Shown here one piece after another: positions 33,534-46,133 of a stretch of 64,000 nt of DNA. This stretch comes from Morinoia aosen (Eukaryota > Arthropoda > Malacostraca > Amphipoda > Talitridae): the NCBI GenBank assembly GCA_030386875.1, contig CM059575.1:49754859-49818858 (forward strand), given 5' to 3'. Numbering within the stretch: position 1 is the stretch's first letter; the number at the start of each line of letters is the position of its first letter. The position numbers and the translations under genes are program-made. The notes under the pieces were generated by a model, which was given only the letters and a program-made list of their open reading frames with translations, searched no databases and was not told where the DNA came from.

Positions 33534-35279
33534 TTTTGTTAGCAACAGCTGGTCTGCTTCCCCTTTTTTGTGCTTGCATTAGAAACTTGAGTGCTACGTA
33601 TGCCGTATTAGGCTAGAGTTTTGATAGAGAAGGGTACGCTGCTAAAAATGTCTTCCACTTTTAGTGAGCAAAACACTGGGGGTAGTCCACGTTGTTATGT
33701 TGTGTAATACATTCAACGGTGATGTATTTTCGAATGCGCACTAACATAGATGCTATATCTGCGTCTGCATGGAGAGACATGTTCGTAACGACCACTTGAA
33801 GAACTCACCGCCTCAGCACGGATCGAATCTTTAAATTTCCAGTGTTTTCTGTTACATGTAAGCAGAAACTTTATGAATTAGCAGCGAGAGCTAATGTTAT
33901 AAATACAAACCGTAAAAAATGACCACCTGAGCAACCATCTGAAAGTCGTATGTTCACGTAAGATGAATGTCACACACTACACTTAAAAGCTTGAATATCA
34001 CACTCAGCATATTAATAATAACTCGTAATGCAAGAAGTTCGTCTGAAAAGGATGTAATTACTATCATTAAAACATCTACAGTTATAACACATGATTCCTC
34101 ACAGCTAACGAATTGCAGTAACTTTCATGTAAGAACCAATTACACTAAATAAAAACTGTAAAAAGTAAAATATTACGAAGTCTGATATCGGCGGACAAAT
34201 TTTAAACTTGCAAAAAAAACGCGCAGTTTCGGCGCCAACTTTAATCACCATGCGGGTACTGAAGCGTGGCTAAAATGTCGCGAATTTTGGGGAACGTCAC
34301 CCCCATCAACTCTCGCACATCACACACCTGGTGACCCACACATCCCTCATCTTACAGTAACTTAGTCCAGCTTCCTGTGTACTCCAATATCAATAATAAG
34401 CTCTCCTATATTATCAAATCATGAACGCACATCTTCTATGGCTTATGGTACTCACTTGCCTACATCCACTTCATATCACCGCCACATCCAACCCCCGTGT
34501 TGCTGGTACTCACAGCTCGCGTACCATGCTTCTTCACACGAACACATCGTCACCAGCACACACCGCTTGGAACATCATCAATACATATATCATGGTACAT
34601 CACCATCACACATCGATTTTTACAACACCACTGAACATCACCTAGCCAATCATAAGCCCACATCGCCTGGCACATCCCGAGCACACATCGCTTCGCACAT
34701 CACAACACACGTTGCCTGGCACACCCCAAGCACACATACATCTCCTGACCCATTACAAGCAAACATTGTCACGGATATTACAAGCAAACATCTCCTGCCA
34801 CATCACCATACACAACGCTAGCTCATTTTGCCAGGCACATCAACGCATCATCCGGCAGATTAAACACACATTGCCTCATCTCTCTAGCACACATCACTTG
34901 TCACGCGCGACGCCACTCCACCAGCACTCATCGCTCGTCACATCGCTCATTTACAAAGCCTGACACATCACCAGTGCACATTGTTTGTCACATGAGGTCA
35001 CATCGCGTCACTTCAGCTCCTAAGGATGCCTCAAAAGCCACTGAAGCCGTTTGTGTTAACTAACGTCCTAGTTTCAACCATCCGTTGCCTCAGCTAGTAA
35101 GCCACGTCTCACATTCCACACACCGCGCGAGGCATCCACGACCTAACCAGTGCCTCACCCCACCACACCTCAACTCGCGTAGAGTTCGACGTTCGGAATT
35201 TGATAGAATAACAAAGCGAATTGTCAGAAATGTTTATGGCGATGGGCCATGTATCCACAAATTTATACGTGTTAAAAGA
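33534..35279. other. Upstream flank with a CA-biased degenerate repeat
   Basis: 33534-34290 shows nothing recognisable; if exon A is the first coding exon, the promoter would lie somewhere here, but I see no clear initiator or TATA combination. From about 34300 to 35170 the plus strand is rich in cacatcacc, gcacacatc and cctggcacat words with irregular spacing, an old CA-biased minisatellite. The frames at 34421-34963 are products of this composition. Confidence 0.6.
34300..35170. repeat. Degenerate CA-rich repeat region
   Basis: Repeated cacatc, gcacacatcgc and ctggcacatc words over about 870 bases with strong C/A versus G/T strand asymmetry. There is no stable period. Confidence 0.6.
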
Positions 35280-35292
35280 AATATTTTTTGAA

Positions 35293-35647
35293 GTTTATTA
35301 GTTTATTAGTTAGTTTAAGCCTCCCTATCCTCAACAATGAGATGTAAAGAGAGGAAGGAAGAAGGCACCATTTAGTATGGAGTTAAGGGAACGTGGAATC
35401 TATGCAGAAAGGGCACAGAAACAGAAAGCTAAGAAAGAAGTTCATGAAACAAGAAAAAGTTGAAGAAGAAAGTAGTAGGCGGTGAAAAACAGGACAGCAG
35501 TGAACCGAAAAAAGATGGTCCGTAACACAACAAAACCTATTCTATTTTAACAAAAGAAAGCCTACCTAACCTTTAGCTCGGGCCCTCACATTGTCCCCCT
35601 GGGAGCGCTAGTTCCCATAGATACAATAATTGTATCCCCCTGAGGGG
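35293..35647 (-). mobile_element. SINE-like family, copy 1, with 13-bp target duplication
   Basis: Flanked by perfect 13-base direct repeats aatattttttgaa at 35280-35292 and 35648-35660. Read on the minus strand it begins cccctcagggggatacaa and ends in aactaataaac. Internal landmarks shared with other copies are accatttagtatggagtt, gaaaaacaggacagcagtga and tagctcgggccctcacat (plus-strand spelling). It has no coding capacity and no clear Pol III A/B boxes. The target duplication with an AT-repeat tail indicates target-primed retrotransposition. Confidence 0.85.
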
Positions 35648-35660
35648 AATATTTTTTGAA

Positions 35661-37229
35661 TGTGAGATTAAACAGTCGACAGTAAATGTATCATAATTTC
35701 AACAAACGTACCCTAACGTAATGGACAAATAATGTACAAAATTGCTCATGAATGAAGCACAGGCAATGCTCAACGTTGTTAGTAATCACAGCGCAATGAT
35801 TAAACAATGAACCGAATAGCAGGTCCATCGAGAGTCAGTCCCTAGCTAAAATAATACTTCAGCATAATAAGTACCTAACTTAGATAGTAAATTAAGTGCG
35901 ATTCATTAACGTGAGCAAAGGTTCATTTGAAAGCAATGAACCACGCTCAAGTTTCTGAATTAAACACACGCAACGAAGTGCTCGTCTCATGGGCAGCAGC
36001 TGCAGCGAGGATGAGAAGACATGGGGCCGGACTTTCAACCATTTACGTCGTCGTGGCGAAACAGTTAGCTACGTGTGCTCTTTTAAGTCAACTTGGCTAC
36101 TTCTAAGGTACTAGCTGTTTTTCTAACTGGAATCCTCACATTTTACTCGTTAAATGCTAAACCACGAATTTTGGTAAGAAGAAACAGCATGTAGCGTGGC
36201 CAAATCTGCTTAAAAGAACTTACGAAGAACTTACGCCAGATGTACTGCTACAATGGAGTAAATGCGTCGGCAATCCTACCCCACGTCAAACGTCTAGCTC
36301 AAAGTATGGAGTGAGCCCGTTTTACTTTGTAAAATACTGGCGTGGTAGCGTGAACAGTGAGGTGTTTCCTGATGATTCGCCGGCAATGAAGCTGAATTCC
36401 ATGGCTGCTGAAATCCTGAAACCCTCGAATTACGTCAGCGCAAACTGATGAATGAGTATAATTTTCCCCTCACAGATGATAGAAAGGCTGGTATCTGACT
36501 GACAGACTGAATAGAGAAGGTAACACTTAACTCCAGAGGTAAATGATTTCTGATTTGCGTGAATACATGATACATAATTGAGGCCTCTGCAAACTGCAGT
36601 TGAGATGCGCAGTTCAATGTAAAAGATTGAATCATCGAATCGTAGATCAATCTTTCAAATTAACCTGTTTCACGTAAGTTTATGAAAAAATTCTACAACT
36701 ACATGGGAAGGCATAAAAATTTTGAAAATGGTGGCAAGTTCACATGCAGAAATATAAGTTTAAAACTGATTGTAAGGGTCGAACTGTTGCAAAGACCTTT
36801 TACAAGGTTTAATAAGAATCAGAAAAACAAAAAACAAACAAAGTTTGGGAAGCGTATGCAATACAAATACAATTGAAGTAAACAATTTAAGCGATACATC
36901 AGTAGACTGTTTCTTGAGGCTATTTAAATCGACACATTTGAGTATAGCTATTGGTGGGCCCGAATAAGTTTAGCAACTTCTATTATAGGGCATTCTTTCA
37001 TCAACGCAATTATATATAAGGTGTACAATTTACTTGACCTGCTTCACTTAACTCAGTTGCACACTAGACTGACCAATGAATTGGTTCGCTTAAGATTCGA
37101 TGCATATTTTTACAACAATAGTTAACATGGGTTAGATGAGAAGAGTAAATTCTAGAAAACACTTGAGGCCAGACTTAAGATCTATGCGATTAATGATAGT
37201 TAGATACGTTATCAAGATGAATCATACAG
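35661..37229. other. No recognised features
   Basis: AT-rich unique-looking sequence; the frame at 36682-36876 has no recognisable protein features. Confidence 0.6.
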
Positions 37230-38110
37230 CAAAAAACATTTTACTTCATTACTTTTTGTGATTAATATCCCGATAGAAATAGGGATTCAAGACTCGTTTT
37301 GAAAGCTTTGTAAGAACTTTTTCACGGATCTAAGCAGGGATCGAATTCTAAAACTTGGTTCAAATGAAGATAATACTGTTCTGTGACCGAGATTTTGAAT
37401 TATATGGAAGTATGAAGTTACTTATATTTCGGGTACTATGAACATGATAGCCAGTTTGTGCAGTTAATAATTGCTTAAGGTATTTGTCGCCCTCATAAGT
37501 CAATGTTTTATACACGAAATTAAACATGAAGAGCTTTTAGTGATGCAAATACTTTAGTAGTTGTAAACTTTGAAATGAATCATTTGTGTGAGCATTATGT
37601 TCTAGTTTTCCCACCGCTCTAATAGCTCTTTTTTTACACTGCAAAAAGCCAGCTGGTTTTATTTTTGTCAGTTACGTGGCAAGTTTCTATTCCGTGCTGC
37701 AAGTATGGTGAAATGAGCGTTTGATAACGTATTTTCAAAACTTCTTCGGGTAATAATTTTTTAATTTATTGAGAATTCCTAAGGATTTTGATAATTTAGT
37801 ACTGATACGTGCCAAATGCTCTTCGAAGGTCTGTCGTTATCTATTACAATGCCCAGGAACTTACATAAGTTGGCTTCATCAATTACACCGTCACCAATCT
37901 TAATGCGTGGATGAGACGCATTCCGCTCGAAAGGGAATATAATGTATTTTGTCTTATCGATATTGAGGTTTATTTTATTAAGTTCGAGCCTCATTGAAAC
38001 TTTTGGCAACCCATTATTTATACTCTCTGGAATTAAAATAGGATTTTCAATAAGTAGAGCCGTAGAAAGCTTGCTGTCGTCGGCAAGAAGTGTGAATTTT
38101 AAAAATTAAG

Positions 38111-38113
38111 GTT

Positions 38114-38144
<31 letters not shown>

Positions 38145-38495
38145 TATATAAGAAAGTTTTAGCCTCCAATAACCACGACAAAGATGTTCCAAGAGAGGAA
38201 AGAGGAAGGCACCATTTAGTATGGAGTTGAGGGAACGCGGAATCTATGCACAAGGTGCACAGAAACAGTAAGCTAGGAAAGAAGTTCATGAAACAAGAAA
38301 AAAGTTGAAGAAGAAAGTAGTAGGTGCTGAAAAACAGGACAGCAGTGAACCGAAAAAAGATGGTCCGTAACAAAACAAAAACCTATTTTATTACAACAAA
38401 AAGGAAGCCTACCTAACCTTTAGCTCGGGCCCTCACATAGTTCCCCTGGGAGCGCTAATTCCCGTAGATACAATACTTGTATCCCCCTGAGGGGA
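38111..38495 (-). mobile_element. SINE-like family, copy 2, nested in the LINE
   Basis: Perfect 13-base target duplication tttaaaaattaag at 38098-38110 and 38496-38508. On the minus strand it starts tcccctcagggggatacaag and ends in an (AAT)n tail, seen on plus as gttttattattattatt at 38111-38141. It is very similar to copy 1 over the whole length. The insertion splits the reverse transcriptase just before its LLADD box, so this copy is younger than the LINE. Confidence 0.9.
38115..38146. repeat. (ATT)n microsatellite, tail of SINE-like copy 2
   Basis: About ten ATT units with one interruption. It is the 3' tail of the element in its minus orientation. Confidence 0.9.
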
Positions 38496-39030
38496 TTTAA
38501 AAATTAAGTAGATTTAACGACATCATTCATTGAGATTAAAAATAGGAGCAGCCCAAAAACAAGTTATTGTGGCACTCCATAACTAATTATTAGTAGTTAG
38601 TTTCGATTGGTATTGGCAAGGTATTGTTTCCGATTTGTTAGGCAGGATTTGAACCGATTATGTACCACTCCTCTAATGCCATAACAGTGGAGTTTTACCG
38701 CATTCGAATGATTTTCGAAAATCGAGAAGCACGCAGAAAAGATGCTTCCTTCATCTATACTGGAATAAAAGTATTGTAAATGACTTAAAACTGCCTGTGT
38801 TGTTGAATTTTTTGGATTACAATCATACTGTTTACCATAGAGAAACCATTTTTTTAAAAGCAGAAATATTCTTTTTATACGCAGTTTTTTCGAGTATTTT
38901 GTGAATAATTTGTGGTACAAAGTCAGGTCTATGATTGTTAACGCAAGTTTTATCACCATTTTCAAAAATAGGGATTACTCTGACAATTTTGAGAGAGTTA
39001 GGAAAAGCGAAAATAGGCAAACTTACAAAC

Positions 39031-42000
39031 TTCAGTCTGTTCAGAAAAACTTAACCCCACAGCTTAAAATTTGCACTTCAGCAAAACAGGCAGTATTTTA
39101 TTCAGCATCAACAGAACAGAACAAAAAAATACATAGAGCGTTTAGCGCGACGCAATCGGACCCTCTCTCGTCATAAGGCGGTCCAGAAGTTGCGTTCAGC
39201 CTCAAACTCGTTCACCTGACCGCAAGGTACGCCCTGTCTCGAAATGAAGGAGCAGCAAGAAGCAGTAAAGCACTAGCCATCCCATATTGCGAGGCTACCC
39301 AAGGCAATCGCAGGTCAAATTACCTCCACAAGAATGCTGAGCGGCGTGGAGATGCCGGTAGTCCGAAGGAGCCTGGGGCACAGTCGTGATCCCTCGCAAC
39401 CAAACCGCTCACATGGCACGCTAAAAAACTCCCATTATTCCATTTAAACATTGTCTGTTACGTCTAGGTAAGAGAAGCCAGCAACAAGGGGCATTTTTTG
39501 TTCATCGCTGAATTATAACCCGCCCACTAAATTATAACCTCAAGTAAATTGAATGAAGCCTCGTGGTCTATGAAAACCGGAGCACAGGTGTCTCATGCGC
39601 ATGAAATTACATGATTATGGCGGCCAGCGCAGTCTCACGTCGCTCTCATGCTATACGTACCACATCGTGCATCGCGTCGATAAACTTCTACGAAGAAATA
39701 ATCTATCACAAAAGAGTGCTATCCGAGTAGCAGCGCATATAACCCTCACAAAGTGGTGAGCTTACAGCAGACACTGAGCGAATTATGCTTATCGCATAAT
39801 TATTCATGCTTACTGACCTCACCAAAACTGAAAATTGCATTAAAAACTTCCTCCGCACATCAGTGCCACGAAGTTTTCAAATATTTTGCCCAAGCATTTA
39901 GTTACGTGCAATATATTCAATTTTAAGCTCGTTGTTCAAAGTTCGTAAGCATTTTTCATGCCAACAATTTTACCTGATTTTAGGTTTCCAGCAAAATTTT
40001 TGGTGCATTAAGTTCATCACAATCGACTGAACGAACTCAGTATGCCACTCAAGTGTAATTTCCGTTCTAAATGAACGTGAGAAGAAAATCTTCTCCACAA
40101 AGTACTCGTGATCTCCCGAATTGGACGTAGAATTCCGTGTTAACAGTACAAAAGAGAAGCAACAAATTCGTTTGTCAGACTTGTAACCTTTCTAGTAGTA
40201 AACCAGAATAAGCCTTTCTGAACGAATCTTAGAACATTCTTCATCAGAGTCAGTTACCAACAGCAGCGATTCTCCTTCAGAGGATGTCCAAATGTGCTAC
40301 TGTTCATGGATATTGAGAATATCCATGAAAAGGAAATCTACAAAAAATTAATAAATGACGGCGTATAAGCTGAGTAACTTATAAGTAATAGATTGTAGTA
40401 AATAACAATGTAAGACGAACATTAACTGAAAACGATAAAAAACGAGTGAACGAATTTAACTATTTCCATGTACCAACAGTTGCATGCACCGACGGATTTA
40501 CAAGCACATCAACACGAGATGACCAGCGAACTAATCTTTACCCCCAGTTTATAACTGAGGCGCCCATCATCGCACAACTAAATCTTGAGCTCACTATGAA
40601 GTTGAGGGTGGGAAACGTCTTGAGGCTATGGCAGGTCCAGAAATGCGGCGCGTGTTACCTGGAGATGAGCTGGCTGACTACACGGTCACGGCTCTCCTTA
40701 GGGAAGGAAACGAAACAATCGTGGCCGCCACAGGCATTGATGAAGGTATTGCCTGCCTCGAGGCCGGTCCTTTTGATTCAGGTAACATTTTTAGGAAATT
40801 ATGTCACCTAAATGCCGAACGCGCAACTTATTGCCGCTGTCTCATAGATAAGATTGATCCTGAAGAACGTCATCCGTATGCATCGTACAATTCATGGGTT
40901 GAAGCACATTCCTAGATAAATTATGAAGCATCATAGCCAAGACACTTTGAAGACTCCAGGATTGTCATCATGTTCCAAAATCAATGGTAGCAGTTTATAA
41001 AAGTGCACATTCAAATAAATTCTTAAATTTCAGTGAAGGAATATTAATATTTAGCGATGGAATATGAAATAAAATTCTATTTATTTTGCAAGTGAAAATT
41101 CAGAAGAGTTTTACAATATTTGAAGCATCGAACTATCGCATTCTACTTATCTTGTTCAAAAGTACGTATATCCGACGAATGCAATTTGTATTATAATAAA
41201 ATGAGAGATAAAATGAAAATCCGTTACTTTAAAATCATGATTGATATTCATAACTTGAGCATAGTGACGCTCCTGTTCAAAAACGGAAAGCTCAATAAAT
41301 CAGCAGTGACGAACGTTATTCCCAAAAAATTCGACCTTTATATTCGCACTTAAGATATAATTGGAGGGAGTATTCAGAGCCAGAGGGAAACATAAAAAAC
41401 TACTATAGCGCAGAAGATGTTAATTGGTTAAAGCGCCTGAGGCATCATGACGAGCAGTAAAAGGATTAGAAGGCGCTGGGGTTGAACGCTTTCATATGGA
41501 AGCAAGCTTAGCCGAGGAGAATGCGTGGTGCACAACTCGAGAGAGGAGGCGGACTTTCATTTTGAGTTACTATATTCAGAGAGGCAAGCAAATAAGGGCT
41601 AACCGTAGACAATCTTGTGAGACGAGAAGCGGTAAGGTAGCTCTGGTCGATGCATCGTAGAGAGCATGTAATTTGGCGAGGCTTTATTGCATGAGCAGCG
41701 GTACGAAGCATCCAGCTCATATGGGGCCGGGCCTCAACGAAAACGTCTGCCTATGAATGCGAATTACCACCTTGGTTGGAGGGAAGCACCATAGCTAAAG
41801 GGGTAGCAAGGAGATTTATAAGAAGATTTAAAAGAAACTACAAGCCACTTGTGCTAAATACTTGAGGTTGATGTATGTGATTCCAGAGAGTATTTTAGAG
41901 CCCTGTCGGGACTAAAGACGTTCCTTGTTGACCTGCTGAGAGGCTCTAGTTTATTGCTTGTGATTATTTCCAGCTGAAAATATCCGGAGGCCGATTGCTG

Positions 42001-42790
42001 AGCTGTCAGCCGCGAAAACCGAAGTGCGGATGCGTGAGGTCATAAACCAAATCGAACATTATTCTGGTGTCAAACCTCAAACAACAGGTCCGTCGAACGA
42101 AGTAAATTACGTGATTCTCACCTTGCTCTCAGATAATGTTTCCATGGATGTCTCTTGGTTTGAATAACGTTATTTGTATCCGGAGAAATTCCATCATGAT
42201 ATAACAAAAATTGGTTGAGAGCTAATTGTTCAGGTGCAAATTCTAAGACAAAAGAACTCGGTAAAGAGTACGCCCGAAAGGCAAATTGATTATGAACACA
42301 GATTGGAATAAATGAACAACATTTCCTCAGCTTTTATCCGAAAATTACGACGTTGCAACTTGCTGTTCCGTACCCGTGGCTATCGTTGAGTTCTCAAATT
42401 AAGCTAATTGCCACGGCAGTAAAACAGTACTGCGCTTATTTCACTGGGCTGCATTTAATGTAGTAATGAACCCATTTGGCTTCATACTTACGTGCTTAGA
42501 AAACATATTAAGACCTCGTATTCCATTCAAAGTAGCCCTCGCTAAAATTGTAATAAAACGTGCAACGAAACCAAAGGAAATTGAAACTATTTAAACTACC
42601 TTATTTGATAATATATCCTATACGCGGGGTATAAATTATAGCAGTGTTCGTGATAATAAAAATCGTTTTAGTTAAAAAAAAACTGATTAAAAACGTATTA
42701 TCCATAATTCCCCAGAAATGATAATGGTTTTAGTCCGTATACATATTCTAAAGATGAGATATTTTACAGTTTTTGATATCATCTACGTAG
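39031..42790. other. No recognised genes; one perfect hairpin
   Basis: Contains a small hairpin at 40303-40329. The overlapping plus frames at 40446-40915 (121 and 95 codons) have no recognised domain and no splice support. A GC-richer stretch at 39170-39420 is unassigned. Confidence 0.55.
40303..40329. repeat. Perfect 12-bp hairpin
   Basis: ttcatggatatt and aatatccatgaa pair perfectly around gag. No T-run follows closely enough to call a terminator, and this is eukaryotic DNA. Confidence 0.85.
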
Positions 42791-43072
42791 TTTTGAGGTG
42801 TTCTTCTCTCAAGTCAGAATAGCAGGGAGGATATACTGTGTGTTAGGGAGACTCGTCTTGAGCACTCCTCTATTTTTTCAGAACACTCCTTGATCACAGT
42901 GGTGCCTTCCCTGGAATAGCATGACGTTTTCATTTCAATCAAGTAACAAATTTTCCGGGTATTATTAAAACTTCCGAAACACACCTGCGAGTTCATTGTG
43001 GGTTTCATTCTCATACTGAAACTAATCAAAACAAATTGCGATTGCGTCGATTGCATAGAGATTTCCTATCCA

Positions 43073-43312
43073 TTATTTGTTAAAACGATTGTTGAACATG
43101 TTTGCGGTGCTGGTCGAAACAATATTTTCGTGGAGCTGATTCCAGGTTATGAAAATTTTACATGAAACCAAAGCATGAAGTTTCCTGACTATTTTGCTGT
43201 TAGTTTTGACCGTCTTATTATTCGTTATCGTTTTGCCGAAAAGCCCATCGCGCCATAAGATCGTTGGAGCCATGTGCAGTTTGTATACGGTATTTTTTGT
43301 AGATTCTAATTT
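43073..43312 (-). pseudogene. C-terminal tail of a second LINE (tentative)
   Basis: The minus-strand frame ends KIFITWNQLHENIVSTSTAN then MFNNRFNK, resembling the W-N-x-LP-x-x-[IV]V ... N-x-F-K-x-R-x-D-K tail shared by many CR1/jockey-type LINE proteins. The preceding residues (NKLESTKNTVYKLHMAPTIL) are less certain. It ends in a stop and is too short to be active. Confidence 0.45.
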
Positions 43313-43325
43313 GTTGACCACGTAG

Positions 43326-43683
43326 ATTAGATAGGTTAATTTAAGCCACCCTAACCGAGGCAAATGCATTCTAAAGAGAGGAATGAGAGAGGCACCATTT
43401 AATATGGACTTGAAGAAACGTGGAATCTATGTACATCTATGTACAAGGTGCATAGAAACAGCAAGTTGAGAATAAAGTTTATGGAACAAGATAAAAGTTG
43501 GAGAAGAAAGTAGAAGTGCTGAAAAACAGGACAGCAGTGAACCAAAAAAATTGTCCGTAATAAAACAAAAACAATGTATGTTAACATAAGGAAGGCCTAT
43601 CCAACCTTTAGCTCGGAACCTCACATATTCCTCTGGAAAAGCTAATTCCCATGGATACAATAGTTTTACTCCCATCAGGGCTA
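43326..43683 (-). mobile_element. SINE-like family, copy 3, with 13-bp target duplication
   Basis: Perfect 13-base direct repeats gttgaccacgtag at 43313-43325 and 43684-43696. It shares accatttaatatgga, gaaaaacaggacagcagtga and cctttagctcgg with copies 1 and 2, and its 5' end (minus strand) starts near ccctgatggg. It is slightly more diverged. Confidence 0.88.
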
Positions 43684-44079
43684 GTTGACCACGTAGTTTT
43701 TTCAAAAGAGATGGCCTTACATTGTCAAAAAATCATCGACGTGCACACTACACTAACGAAAAAACGAACACTCAACATTTTAACACTCATTCAGCTCGTC
43801 TCAAAATTATGAAGCGGTTGTCATGTTCCCAGTCCTTAATTTGGAAAGAATATACAGCGCGTTTGATTCACAATCTTTTGTTCACCATAGTGGACCGGAG
43901 CTACACCTTATTTAGTTACCCTGTAGCACATCATTTGGACGACTGACAAAACTGTAGTGCTTTCACATCGTGTTGCTGTTAGAGAGCTTAAATCTTCGTC
44001 GAAATAGAAAATTTAGAGCAATTCATAATCAATCGTGTTCCCAGCAACGAGTTTTAATATAATAACATTTTACGAATAT

Positions 44080-44464
44080 TTTCCAGATAAGCCCCGCCAC
44101 TAATGCAACACATAAGTTCAACCGCTTGTACATTTCGAAATAATACACCTATTGACTTCAAATTGTAATTGAAACAAAAGATTGAAACATTCTTTCGTTT
44201 GAGAGTAATTTGAAGTCGATAGGCACATTATTTCGAAAGTTACAAGTCGGTGAACTTATGTGTTATGACTGCGCGCGAGTTGGATAGGTATATCCAGAAA
44301 TTTATGTAGTTTACAGAAAACCATTTCCGTACCGTCTACAATACGGAAAGAAAGAATGCTTTAATCTTTCGTTTGAGAGTAATATGAAGTCGATAGGTGC
44401 ATTATTTTGAAAGTTACAAGTGGGTAAACTTATGTGTTGCATTAGTTACGGGGCTTATTTGGAA
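44080..44464. mobile_element. Foldback/MITE element with three related arms
   Basis: The left arm (about 44083-44190: ccagataagccccgccacta, then atgcaacacataagtt and cacctattgacttcaaatt) is the inverted complement of the right arm (about 44355-44464, ending ttgcattagttacggggctt). A second inverted arm lies in the middle (about 44198-44267: gagagtaatttgaagtcgat, then aggcacattatttcgaaagt and gaacttatgtgtt), in the same orientation as the right arm. About 85 bases of unrelated sequence separate the two. There is no coding capacity. Target duplication is not resolved. Confidence 0.8.
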
Positions 44465-45409
44465 AAAAATTCATTTGACGAATGATATAGAAACTAGTAC
44501 GAGTATCGTAGTGTTCGTTCACACACTTATCGAAAAGTCTCATAAACGTGCTACGAGAATGCAACTAACAGAGGATTTTCACCGAGAGAAGGAAATATGT
44601 CTGAAAGTTTGCAGGTATTAGGAAAACTCACAACCCCCTTATGCAGATCACCAATTGTCCGGTCCTCGACATTATCAATAATAAATCTTGCTCGTGTATA
44701 CACTCTGAGTCGTTGGTAATGGTGCCATACATTGTTTTTCATAACTAGAGCACGGATTTCTAGTCTTAAAAATGTGGGTCAATATAGCGCAAAAAATGTG
44801 GTCAACGTAGCACTAAAAAGTAGATATTGCAGGTATTACAGCAAAATAATTTATATTTCTAGTAAAATAGTTCTCGTTTGTAGCAGAATAGCACGTAAAA
44901 TGTTACAAGTTTTGGCTACAATTCAAAAATTTTCTTTCATGTGCAGCTATGAAAAACGGCTATTTTTTTCAGAAGCCGGATTTGCGAATGCAAATGTCAA
45001 GGTAACGGAAGAAACAGCGAATCGGACACAAACTGCAAAGGAACAGTATAAATTGAGGGCATTTTTAACACCTCGAAAAATTTTCGTTGATATAAATTAT
45101 CCTCTTCTTCGTCTTCTACTACAACTTTGTACAGGTTTTATAGTCATTTGTTGCATAACGACTACTTTTTGCCCTTGTGTCTGGTCAAAATAGCGTTCAT
45201 AGTAAAATATCATTTTTGCGATAAATGCTATTTTTTATTTACTTATATAGTAGTAATAGCATTGATAGAATAAATGCTAGAAATCCGGGTTCTATTCATT
45301 ACTCATTTTCGGATACGTCTATTCTATTTCCCGTGGTTGTGTAAACGGATTGTAACAGAATCTCGCATTAATTTAAAAGATATCATACCTGTACTTAATT
45401 TCCCTTTCA

Positions 45410-45613
45410 AAGGTCACAGTGGCCGAGTAGTTAGAAGCGTGCGCCCTTCACGGGAACGGTCGCCGGTTTTTACCTCGGCAATACAGCCCAGTGATCCTCC
45501 CCGTTGGGTAATAATAAATCTCGGCCACAATTAATCACTCCACCCAAGTATCGGCAACGGGTCCCGGTTCGACCGGGGTAACCGTCATTCCTTCCGTACG
45601 TTAGTGTAAGACA
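45410..45613 (+). mobile_element. tRNA-derived SINE, copy 3
   Basis: Head gtggccgagtagttagaagc resembles an A box; cggtcgccggtttttacc is a decayed B-box region. The body cactccacccaagtatcggc, then ggttcgaccgggg, and the end gttagtgtaagacat match SINE copies at 6703-6903 and 6415-6613. Confidence 0.7.
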
Positions 45614-46133
45614 TATGAAAAACTAAAGTAAACGATGTATCTTGCATATAATCAACGTTATAATGAAAACATCGTTTATCCTTTTGATAAAGCCTATTTG
45701 CCTGTGATTTTTAAACGGCGTAATTGAAGACCCTGAAAATGGTAACTGATCATTTGATCGTAACAACTTGACTGAGAAGCGCAACAGAGTCGCTCATCAC
45801 TGCCTTATACTGTTGCGGACACTGACAGATACAGCTAGAGATCGTCTGATTATACTTATTGAAGTTCGTAAAAAAACGCATGAAAAGAACGATTAAAATC
45901 TGTCCAGAATTCGTGGCCCGTTTAAGGCGAACTGTGAAGGCGAACTATATGAAGAACTGTGAAAAACTTCCCGTTTATTGATGCTGGGAAAACCCGTCAG
46001 GGTCGCTTGAAAATATCAAACTGCCCTCTAGCGGTACAGCGTGCAGTATGAGGTCGGTGCACTCTTGTTATGCGAGCAAACGCAAGCATTTTCGCTACAG
46101 CGTTGAACAAAACTTTATTATGAGAGTTAGTGT

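Larger units (their letters stand above)
37230..39030 (-). pseudogene. Non-LTR retrotransposon (jockey/CR1-type) reverse transcriptase, broken
   Basis: On the minus strand, successive pieces give FPNSLKIVRVIPIFENGDKT, then NNHRP and KILEK, STTQAVLSHLQYFYSSIDEG, GIRGVVHNRFKSCLTNRKQY, YGVPQ and LLFLISMNDV, typical reverse transcriptase blocks up to the region before the Ala-Asp-Asp box. After an inserted element (38111-38495) it continues LLADDSKLST (the catalytic Asp-Asp box), NLNIDKTKYIIFPF, NLCKFLGIVID and a C-terminal tail with FVYKTLTYEG and NSIIFI. Frameshifts and stops occur throughout, so it is dead. The clade cannot be fixed without alignment. The N-terminal endonuclease is not visible to the right of 39030. 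Confidence 0.85.

Noticed and set aside
35293..35647. Solo LTR interpretation of the repeat family
   Set aside because: Target duplications are 13 bp rather than 4-6 bp, the ends are not TG..CA, and one copy has an AAT-type tail.
40446..40915. Two overlapping plus-strand frames as a small gene
   Set aside because: No recognised domain and no splice or start support; they shadow each other in different frames.
45410..45490. Functional tRNA gene
   Set aside because: A- and B-box-like segments are present but the acceptor stem does not pair and the B box is decayed; the downstream body matches other SINE copies.
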